A stretch of DNA of 64,000 nucleotides from Nematostella vectensis. Its lineage: Eukaryota > Cnidaria > Anthozoa > Actiniaria > Edwardsiidae. Of the stretch, positions 45,643 through 57,600 are shown piece by piece (position 1 is the stretch's first letter; every line of letters starts with the position of its first letter). Both the position numbers and the translations under genes were made by a program. The stretch covers positions 4,911,001-4,975,000 of the forward strand of contig NC_064039.1 in the NCBI RefSeq assembly GCF_932526225.1, in the 5' to 3' direction. The notes below the pieces were generated by a model. It did not search any database, was not told the DNA's origin, and saw only the letters and a program-made list of their open reading frames with translations.

Positions 45643-48600
45643 ATGGCGGACAATCGCCACAATACGGCGATATTTTGCGTGTTCGTTTGGATTATGATAC
45701 AAAGTGTGCAAGCTGCAAGTTCGAATGATTCATCAACGTTCGTCAACTCAACCATAGCTACATCGATCGATGGTTCTATCTCGCCTTCAAGTACAACAGG
45801 TTCGTTCATTTTCTTGTGTGTTGATACTGCATTAATCCAGCTCGGATCGATTATAGACCGAATAACTCTTTCATTGAAAGTAATAAAATTAGTGTTTTTA
45901 CTCTTTAGTTTGTAAGCTGAGCATAGAGGCAGTAAGGCGCGTTAATAAATAATAACGATCGTTGACTATTCGTGTTCTAATTTTAAAAGTTCTGACCCGA
46001 TCTCCTTTTACATTGAATACTTTTATAGTTGCTTGTATTTTAAAGACATATTGAGACAAGACCATGAAATAAACTTTTACATGACGTAGGCGTGCTTTAT
46101 TTCACTTAGCGTGATGTGTCCAGCGTTCATATGCAAAATGCATCCATACTAAGTATTCTCTAGAAAACAACTATTGTTGTAGCCGTTGTCTACCTTATTT
46201 GTCGCACACGTTCTACTTAACGTAACGTTTTTTGCGTTTTCAAGAGTATAAAGTGCATGTTGGTATGAGTTTTACTAAACCCTTTCAACACAAATCAGTA
46301 AATAGCACATATGTTATTTGTATGATATTTATTATAAGTACATCAAAGAACTACTCGTCCCTATCTTTAGGTATGTTATTGTTTTATGTGAATTAATATT
46401 ATGTTTTTGGTGAGAAAAAATTAAATCATCTTTTTTTTACCAAGTTAGTTACATTCTTGTTCGACTTCGTTTGAAATCAACCAAGAGGTATAACGTAATA
46501 CTTGTATAACATGATTTAAAACAAAGTGAGTTCATGCTTCACTGTTTTCCCGTGTCTTCTGCGTTGAAGTATCCTTATTTCTTATTTAAATACTCAAAGA
46601 GCCATTTATTATTTTTCTCGCATTTTTCTCAGTACATCAGTACCTCTATTAATGAAGGAGCCACCTATTATCTAACAAAGTCCCGAAAAACTCGTTTTTC
46701 ATGTATTTACCAAGTTGCCTCTTGTCAGTCCTTAGGGTGGCCACTTAATAGACAGGTACAATTACTGTATCAGCTGGGTTACCAAAAGCATGCCTTTAGG
46801 AACATTTACTACACATTCTAATAATATTACAGAGCCAAAGAGAAGGGGGGGGGGGCACAATACAGAAATATTTAATTTTTTTTTTTGGGGGGGAGGGGAC
46901 AGCCATGCCTCTTCTGGTCATTTCCTTATTATTTTTTAAAATATCTGGGGCACATACCCCCAGTGCCCAAACCACCTGTATTACCTACAATATATCAAAG
47001 CATGCTGATTGATAATCCTATTCAAGCATGAATCAAGAATGCGATTGGATTTTACATAATGTTGCCTCAGGGAAGAGGGGGAAATAAATTTATTTTTTTA
47101 AAGTTATTGGATTTATTGTCTATTCCTTAGAAGGGAAGTCTTCTAAAGTTGTATATTGCATGAAATTTAGTAAAGTTGCTTTATTGTAGTACATCTATTC
47201 CTTACAAGCAAAGACCTTGAAAGTTTTATATTGCATGAAATTTAGCAAGGTTTCTTTATTGTAGTACATCTTTTTTTTAATTGCAAGTGATGTCAAATTT
47301 ATTTATAAATGATATGTAGTATTTGGATGTCCATGTGATAAGTCTCCATATTTTTGTTCTTTCAGATACTTTATCATCTACAAAAGACTCAAATGCTACT
47401 GCTAGTCAGTCATTGTCCCTACAAGCAAGTTTGTCATCAAATACAAACACTGTCATAAGTTTCCTAACAGAATATTTATCACCAAGTGTTGTCAATCAAA
47501 CAGTGCAAACAGCATCTTCAACAAATACCATTGTTGCAAGCTCTCCTGCCCAGGAAGATTTATCAACAGTGAATATAAACTTGAACTTATCCAAGACCTT
47601 AAATGGGTCAGTTAGTACCAGTAACACTTCCAGTGTTTTATTGAAGATATCAAGCACTAGTTCATCAGTGCAACTGACCTCTACAACATCAAATGGTTCT
47701 GTATCAAGTTCCACTCCTGGTCTTTCACATAGTCCAGGTATCTCATCAACCCCTGCTCTGTCATCCCCTTCTACACCTTCTGGCCTTGGCTCAAGAAACT
47801 CATCAACTTCTGTACTTCCATCATCAAACCAAACTGTAGTTCAGACTTCTGTTGATGGGAAATTCTCAGAGAAAGCTACTGAAACTGCTTCTTTGTCAGT
47901 GTTTGTACAATCCAACAGTTCTACAGTCTCAAGTACCAAGAGTGCTGAAGTCTCTGTCAATCTGTCTACTTCACTTGAAGTACAATCTCGGACCAAAAAT
48001 GCAACTGGAACGACTTCATCTTTGCAAGCTACTGCATCCACATCTGTGGGTGTTGAAGGAGTCCAAACTGTTTCACCAAGTACTGTTTCCTCTTCCCTAT
48101 TTGCGACTGTTGGTCAAGAAGCATCAACAATTGATGAGGTACATGCAAGCAGCAATGCTTCAACCTCGATTCACCCATTGATGCCTTCCTCTATTGGTGC
48201 AAATGTATCATCAGCAGTATTGTATGAGAGTATTAATGTCTCAACTACATACAATATACCACTATCTTCTTCCAAATACATCACTTTATCTCCATCCACC
48301 CATGAGGTGATAACTTCTCAAGTGCAAAATCAGACCAAGACTTCATCTCCATCAACTAATGGGGTACTGAATTCTCAAGTGCAAAATCAGACCCAAACTG
48401 AATTGCTACCATCACCATCATCAATCAAGTCCACTAGTTACCCTACTGTCAGTGGAACCATGTTGTTTAATGCTACAGTTGGGATAGAAGCCACAGCTAC
48501 CTCAAATATTCTGTCATCGAGTCTCTCTCCAGTCTCTCTATCTCCAAGTAGCTCAAGTCCCACAAATAAATCAGACAGCAGAATATCAGGCTCTTCAACC

Positions 48601-51600
48601 AGCCCTGCATCTTCTCCTTCACCTACCCCTGCTTTTACCACCTCAACGCAGGCAATGGTATCATCAGTGGCAGTTTCTGAAACTGCTACTAGCTCACAGA
48701 TCGACAAACTCATTGTGACATCTTCTTCCTATTTGTGCTACATAACCTATGTCGTGGAACAAACCTACATTCCTGTAGCCACGGCAAATGCGACAACAAT
48801 AACAACAACAGTGGACTTAGGAATAGTGAGCAGCATTCCCACATCAATGCTAACAATCTCAGCAACAGCACCACAAGAAACGGTGACCCAAACATCAGCA
48901 AAAAGTCAGAGTGTGATTGAGGTAACCACAGTTATCAGCTCAAGCACTGACTATGGATCGATCATCACTCCAAGCCCAAGCTCTGAGGGTCCCAAGACCG
49001 AAGACTCAACCTTTGCAACAGAGACTCCAAGGAATATTACCGTATCAGAAACTTTGCTTATGGAATTGACCCCTATTGCCAGTGTATCCCCTACAAACTC
49101 ATACTCTGGAAATAAGTCAGCTACTATTTCGGAAAAGTTATCAGTTTCTACAAGTGAGATAATAGCTAATGGAACCACAAGTGCGGTTTTCCCTTCTGTT
49201 TCTACATCAAACGTAAACGAGATGATAAACAGCACGAAAGCAATAGCACCGCCTTCTGCTTCTGTTGGAAACACAACTGGCGCGTTGTCATCGACCATGA
49301 CTGCACCAAGTTCGACTACTGGAAACGAGTTTATACCAGAGGTCAAGACTACTGTCCCAGTAAACTACACGTCTTCATCTATAACACAGACGGCTTCTGT
49401 GAATTTAGTGCTGCCCACTGCATCAGTTAATATCACATCTGCATCAAATGTAACAACTTCTGAAACGGTTAAAGAAAACACTACAACACAAGTCCTTGCA
49501 ATTTCCTCTAATGCAGAAGTGTCTAAATCTTTTACAGAAGTCTCGGTGTCTTCAAACACCACCACATCTGCTAGCGTTCAGAAAACACTCACGACTTCAG
49601 CAAGCACGTCTTTAGCTGTGGCTCAGCCTCATACGTCACTTGCTACAAGTTCCAACTCGCAGGCTTTGAAAACGGAAACTTTGAATTCAAGTTCTGCTTC
49701 TCCTGCAGTATCGACAGCATCAGCATCTTCATCTCAACTTGTTGCATCAAACTCAAGCAGCAGCCAAGCCTCACCGGCTACCTCTACCAATCAGACATCA
49801 GCAACTTTCATCAGCCTGTCAACAAGCATCACTGATCAAACCTCGTCAAGCCTTGTGGCTGAATCTGGTCAAACCTCGTCAAGCCTTGTGGCTGAATCTG
49901 GTCAAACCTCGTCAAGCCTTGTGGCTGAACCTGGTCAAACCTCGTCAAGCCTTGTGGCTGAATCTGGTCAAACCTCGTCAAGCCTTGTGGCTGAATCTGG
50001 TCAAACCTCGTCAAGCCTTGTGGCTGAATCTGGTCAAACCTCGTCAAGCCTTGTGTCTGAATCTGGTCAAACCTCGTCAAGCCTTGTGGCTGAATCTGGT
50101 CAAACATCGTCAAGGCTTGTGGCTGAATTTGGTCAAACCTCGTCAAGCCTTGTGGTCGAATCTGGTCAAACCTCGTCAAGCCTTGTGGCTGAATCTGGTC
50201 AAACCTCGTCAAGCTTTGTAGCAGAACCTAAGGCAGTATCAGTATTAGCAACTACAGTTACTCAAACATCAGCCTCAGCCACTAGTACTATTATTCTGGT
50301 CCCATCTCCATCGCAAACACACTCAAGAAATGATACCTTTTCAGCAACACAAACTTTGGCATCAGTATCTGGTTATGACAGCAATGCAGCTACCGTGACC
50401 AATAATCAGGTGATGAGTAGCGAGCCCACTGAGACGCCGACAAGTAGCGTACACCAAGCAAGAAGAAGGCGACGAGACATTGAAGGGGTCCAGAGCAATG
50501 TTAGCAGTGATGCTATAAGTTCTTCTGAAAATTTATCTGAACTCCCATCAGTTGTTGCTCAGTCAACTGTCAACGTAGACGTTTTGTTGGACAATAACGT
50601 AAGCACAGAATCGGTTAGTGGTTCATCCAGTGTTATTGCCAGCCAATCAAACCAAAGTTTCTCAGCATCTAAAGTATCTCAGGGGACTTCGGTTGGTGTG
50701 TCTAGTGGATCTGCAGTGAACACAACATCCACCCAAGAACTGAGCACGGCTACCACTACCACCTTGCAGTCGGCATCTTCACCTAGTGGCAATTTACCCA
50801 GTCAGGAACACAGCTTAGCCACAACCACCACTTTGCAGCCGGCATTTTCACCTAGTGGCAATTTATCCAGTCAGGAACACAGCTTAGCCACAACCACCAC
50901 TTTGCAGTCGGCATCTTCACCTAGTGGCAATTTATCCAGTCAGGAACACAGCTTAGCCACAACCACCACTTTGCAGTCGGCATCTTCACCTAGTGGCAAT
51001 TTATCCAGTCAGGAACACAGCTTAGCCACAACCACCACTTTGCAGTCGGCATCTTCATCTAGTAGCAGTTTATCCAGTCAGGAACACAGCGTAGCCACAA
51101 CCACCACTTTGCAGTCGGCATCTTCATCTAGTAGCAGTTTATCCAGTCAGGAACACAGCGTAGCCACAACAACATCTTTCTCTCTTATCCAAGAGGGTGT
51201 TTCACCCAGTGGCAATTTATCAGCGTCCTCATCATCACCATCAACATCAGTATCAGACGCTGCTGTATCATCCTATTTGTCGTCTAAACCTGCGACTGAC
51301 GCATCTTCATCTGCATATGACTCCTCGATTTCATCAACAGAATCTCCAAACGAAACGTCGACTGTTAGAGCCAATCAGACCACAGTGTTGTCAAACGTCA
51401 GTGCAACACAGGCTTCACATACGACAAGCGCTACACCCTTTCTTAGTCTGGAAGCAAGCCCAGTATCTGTTAGTATGGTGGCTAGCTCTACTGACACACT
51501 TTCAGTGTCATCTTTTATCAACTCGGCAAGTAATGGCTCCGTCAGCTACAACCACACAGTGGCCACACCTCTGTCACCGACCTCCCAGTTAATACAGTAT

Positions 51601-54600
51601 TCGACTCCTGTAACTGAAACTCCCAGGCTTACATCGGTTGTGCTATCAAAGGAAAATCAGTCCAGTACTACAGTGATACAGACTGTTTCGATTGCCAGTC
51701 AAACAAGTTCCTACCACGAATTCGCCAACTTAACGGCAACTCAAACTCAAGGAGAGAAGCAGACTTTATCACTTAATGAAACTATTCAAATTTTACCATC
51801 ACCGATTACCGTTGGTACCACTGCTGTTGAATCTGTCATTGTCAGTGAATCTATCACCAGGCCGTCACCAGGAGACACCTCCTACCAGCCTGTAGCTGAG
51901 GCATCCACAGCTTCGACGTACGTATCACAAATAACTACGACATTGCCAATTACAACAAGCACTAGCGAAGCTTTAGTTCATCCTTCTATTAGCGAGTGGT
52001 CCACTCATCTCTACACTCCATCCACTCCGACCACGACAACGCCTGGACTCTCCAGTTCTGGAGACAAGATGATCAGCTCCCACTATGTAACCTCTACAGC
52101 AAGCTATAGCTCTGTGTCACCTGTGCCAAAGAACCCTCTTATCACGATATCGAGTCTTGGAATATGCTTTGTGGTTTACACAACGAGAATGGTACCTGCA
52201 GTAACAACATTCATTCCAACACCGACTTCCGTGCTTACAGCTTCGATTAATGTTACAAGGCAATCGAGTTCCGTGGCTCAGTCAGCCGTTGTCAACACAA
52301 CATCCCCGTCAAGTTCTTCAGTTATTATGACATCATCAACAGCTGTAAAGAATGCAACCGTCACATCTGTGAATTCCACAGTGTTTTCCTCGGCCACATC
52401 GACTGTCGGTACTTCACAAGCTATGACACATACAGTAGTTGCTAATGCGTCTTTGACCTCTACCATCCCCGAAAACTCTACTGTTATTGTTATTGGCTCA
52501 ACAACAGCAACAACTGTTAGCCCTTCAGCAAGTGTGCAGCCTTCTGTGACCCCAGCTTCTACAAAGAGCGTGAGCCTAACTGCAACCCCTGCCACCACTA
52601 CTTCCGAAGTTCTTGAGCCATCGCCAAGTCTTACACTATCTTCAAGTGAAGCAGCCTCCAGCACCTTGCCTCCAACAAGTCTGCCGGTAGCTCAGAGTTC
52701 AACATCAACATCAACAGTCAAAACTGCGGCAGTAACACCATCAAGCTCAACTCAAGTTGTCGCCCCCACATCGACCATTCAGCCGCCAGTATCTGAGTCG
52801 CTGCTAAGTATGGGTCTAACTGTTCCACTTAGTACTAATGTCAATTCAGAGGCGTTCCAGAAACAAGTATCGAAGGGATTGGAAGAGTTGTTTAGCGTGG
52901 CAGAATCAAGGAGACGAAGAAAGCGAGCAGTGGCCGGGACGCAAGTCACGGTAAGTGAGAATATCATGGCTAGAGCAGTGTACCATGAGTAAGTCACTTG
53001 TCTACTTTCACGAATTGGTGGCTTTCTACGTGTCTTACACCGTGATGTCACGTGTCAGTATGTTTTCACAAGTTGTTGGCTTTCTACGTGTCTTACACCA
53101 TGATGTCTTCTGTCACGTCCTTTGTGTTACACGTGTTTGTCACGTGTCAGTATATCCGCGTGTTGGTGGCTATCACATGTCTTACAAGTTTCGTTGATAG
53201 GTTACAAAACATGTCACACATTATGTTCCTGTCCGTCTTGCCGACCATGTCACGAGAACTAGTTGTGTCGTAACCTTGGTACCTTTCACCAACAGATCAC
53301 GGACGCCCAGCGACAAAGCGCCCAGAGTGAAGATGTGGATGTTTTGTTCTACGTAGATTCCAACGGGCAGAACGTCACTGCTGCATCGGCTTCTGCTACA
53401 TACAATCAGTTCTCTGCTACCTTGGTCAGCAAGAAGATCGGCTACCCGGTAATTCATACACACGCATCCCACAATTAACATGGTCAGACTTTGAAGTCAA
53501 AATCAGTGCTGATTTCCAGGGGTAGGGGTGGTTCGGGGCGTTTTGGGAGGGGTGGGGCCCTCAGAAAGTTCCCTTTATGGGGAAGGGGTATGAATAATTT
53601 ATAGAATCACACAAGGCAGCTGTGTTTGGTATTTGCTCTTATGTCGATGCAACTCTTAAATACTATTTGGTCCCAGGTGACAAGAATGCCGAGTCCTGTT
53701 TATGTACCAACCCAACCCCCCTCAGTAGGCCTCGTGTCCATGATCTTTGAGAGCAACGCCCGAAACTTGACCTTTACCGCGAACAAGCTTGCGTTGGAAA
53801 ACAGACTGGCAGCGTACTACAAGGATAAGAAGAGCCTTTCACCTGCTACTGTCACTGCTACGGTGAGTCCAGCACTTTCTTCCCCTTCGTACTCTTTGGA
53901 TATCCTCAAAATGTCATACAATGAACCAGCTACCTTTACCTGCGTAAGGGGCTATTTGAGCAAAAATACAGGTTGCCAAATACAAATTCCCTAGCTAACC
54001 CTATTTGTTGTACTTTATACTCCACTATTGTCCCGTGAGACTGTGTTTTTTCTACCTAACCCTATTTGTACCGTTTGCAGATCTCAAAGGTCGTGGTAGA
54101 AGTGAGCGGTAACTATTACATTGAGTTCTCCATCAAGGTTAATGGTCAGGTCCAGGACGGTAGCGTGGTGGTGGCGGCTTTTAACCAAGTAGACATAGTC
54201 GTACTCACAGCATTGCTTCGCGAGCCGGTGAGTTTGTTAGTCGCGTGAGTTTGTTAGTCACGTGTGTTTGTTAGTCACGTGAGTTTGTTAGTCACGTGAG
54301 TTTGTTAGTCACGTGATCTTTCTCTTTTGGGGAAATCCTGAGGACATGCTCATTTTACGCTCTTTCACAATAGCCAGTTGAATTGTTAGTGGCCAATTCA
54401 AGCATAGTAAGATACTTTCAACTAAATATCGTTAATAAAGTGTCAGTCTTTAGACTTCAGTGGTTATTTGAAGGGCTTTCTTGTAAATAGGCCGTTGTAT
54501 TTTCAAATGTAAACGAATAACAACATGAGTGGTTGATCAGCAATCTTTAAAATATGACATATGTAGGCGTTTCCTTATCATAAGGTTGGGGTTTGATTTG

Positions 54601-57600
54601 CTTGAAGAACTAATTTCATGAGTTTTAAAAGGTGGACCATTTCAATGGGAATAATAAACCGATATAGGGCTAACAGTGTGTTTTATTAATTTTGTTCAAG
54701 GTTGCCGTGCCTCCCTACACATCCAGCACCCTAAAAGCCACCAAGACCGACCACGTGAAATCCCGTATATCCGGCCCTGGTATTACTTCCGGTGGTAATG
54801 TCAGTGATCCGAACTTCCTCGCGACTCTTCAGGATAAGTTAGCGACGGTGTACAAGGCCGGTAAAGCGACCTACAACAAAAGAAAGAGACGTGCCATTGG
54901 TAGCATAAGTGCTAAGGTAGGAACGATTGATACCTGAAAGGATCTGATGTTTTTTCTTGTTTTTAGTTGCAGTCGAAGTAGCTGTGTGACCTTTTTGTTG
55001 TAGTAGTATTTGTGACCATCTTATGTTTCATACTGGTATTTCCATTGGTTAAAAAAACTGTTTCTTCTTGCTCGATGTTAAGGTGGCTTTGTTAATTGTT
55101 GTTGTTGGCTGCTGTTGTCGTTGTGGTTATCGTTTTCATGCACACAGATTCTTCACGGTGTTGTTATGGCTGCAGTTGTTGTTTTTTCATTCAGTTTCCA
55201 CATGGTGTTGTCGCTGTTTGCAGATTGAGAATGTGACCCTTGTAGGCGGTTCGCAGCAAGGTGATGTTATCTTCTTCATCTTTGATTCCGGTAAAGTGGT
55301 CAATGCCACGTACGCCAGTGCGACATTCAACCGGCTCTCCCTCAACGAGATGGCACTGATGATGACACCATATGCGGTAAGTAACCATCATCATCACCGT
55401 CATCATGATCAAAATAGTCATCAAAATAGTTATCATCGTCGTCATCGTCACCATCATCATCATTATAATAATTGTCATTATCGTCATCATAACAGTTATT
55501 ATCATCACCATCATTGTAATCATCATCATAATTGCATCATCAATTATCAATCATTACTATCGTCATGTTATAGCAGCAGTAGCAGCTATAACCGTCATCA
55601 GCTTAATTAAGATCCCAGTTATCGACCAAATAATCATTATATTCATATATTTATGTGTATTTTTTTGTCATCACTTTGTTTCTATCAGCATAGTTTCATA
55701 ATTTAACACATCTTCACCTCGTAACTCATATTCACCTCTCTCCCCTTAAGATAATCACTCCTCCCGTCCCGGCATACCCCGCGGTTGTGACAGAGAGTCC
55801 TCCGGTGCCTGTGACGCAACCGGAAGTGAAGTACTGGATCATCGGGGCGGTCCTGGGCCCCCTCCTGCTGCTCATTATCATTATCTTACTGTTGTGGTGG
55901 AAGTGCCGCTGCGGACCGCCGCCACCAAAGCAACCTCCTGGGAAGATGATAGAGGAGCAGCGTAAAATGGTGAGCGAAGGTCGTAATATCAGGGTCATTA
56001 CATGAATCCCAATAAGCGACGCTCAAAGAATTGTGAGCGATGGTCGTAATATCAGGGTTATCATTACATGAATCCCAATAAGCGACGTTCAAGGAATTGT
56101 GAGCGATGGTCGGAATATCAGGGTTATCATTACATGGATCCCAGTAAGTGACGTTCAAGGAATGGTGAGCGATGGTCGTGATATCAGGGTTATCATTACA
56201 TGAATCCCTATAGGCGACGTTCAAGGAATGGTGAGCGATGTTCGTAATATCAGGGTTATCCCAATAAGCGACGTTCAAGGAATTGTGAGCGATGGTCGTA
56301 GTATGTGGGTTATCATTACATGAATCCCAATAACCGGCGTTCAAGGAATGGTGAGCGATGGTCGTAATATCAGGATAATCATTTTATGGATCCTAATAAG
56401 CGACGTTCAAGGAATGGTGAGCGATGGTCGTAGTATCTGGGTTATCACTTGGGTGCAAACAAAGTAACACAGTTTTGCTTCTTGCATGAACTCCAAATAT
56501 TAGTATTTTATGTTAGATTTGTTAATGTAAATTTTCGTTTTAGCATGAGCCTACGCATGGTTTCGACGTTGCTCGCTACGCTGAGGGGAAAGACGCCATG
56601 AAATCTACGGCACTAACGGCAACCGCCTCAGAGATCCCGAGCGAGGATCGCGAGGACAAACGAGCCTCCAGGGAGATGTCACTGAGACGAAAAGTGTTGA
56701 AAAAGCCAATGAGAAATGCGCCGAAAGAAAACAGGTAAAACACTTAAAAAAATAATTATTTGGTCAGAAATGACATCACACTTGATTCATATGCGAATAA
56801 TTTACCTATTACTCGATAGCATTTTGCATGAGACCATGAGACCGCTGCTAAGTTTATGAGCGTCTTATTTCAGGGTAAATCCGGCGTACGAGGAGAGCGA
56901 GGAGGAAGAGGAGGATGACCAGGACACAGTGGCAGACAGTCGAGAACGCATCATCAAGGCGCAACCAGGTCCAGGGGTCCGCGGCAAGCGGACAGAGGAG
57001 CGACCCCTGCACCGCAGCACCCCGGCTAGACCCGCCCGCGGCATTATTGAAGACGACGAGGAGGAAGAGGAGAGTGAAGGGGAGTCCGAGGCAGAAAGCG
57101 AGGCGACCACACGGACGGATAACACGCGATACTCCGCAGCTCAGGTGCCCGCGGTCGCTGTCATGGGTGGAGCCAGCGGTGCACCACGATACCCACCAGT
57201 GCGATTTAGATCTTCAGTACACCCGGCCCAGTCTCTCCCGCCGATTGATAACAAGAACACTTCGCTTGTGGCCGCCAAAATAGACGTGAGTCTCTATTGT
57301 TGTTTATTGCTCAACGAACGGTTGTGATAATTTTTTTTCTCAATGAAGGACGTTTGTAATACTAATATATTTGTTGACGTTTTCTTCTAGCCTTCAGAAG
57401 ACGAGGAGAGAGTTCCACGTAAGAGACAAAGCAAGGCGACGCAACGAGAACTCAAGCAAAAGGTGGGTTTTGCGAAAAAGGTTGTGAAATGTCAAATTGA
57501 CAACCTTGTAATCATTTTAGTATATATTGGCATTCGTTTATTCGTACTACTTAAACAAATAAAACAGTCATTTTAAATTATCTATTTTTCTGTGACAGGC

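Noticed and set aside
49739-50221. Antisense and alternative-frame ORFs over the mucin repeats
   Set aside because: Shadows of the in-frame 33-bp coding minisatellite.
55068-55701. His-rich and Ile-rich ORFs
   Set aside because: Produced by the CAT/ATC triplet repeats after a splice donor of the KIAA1549-like gene.
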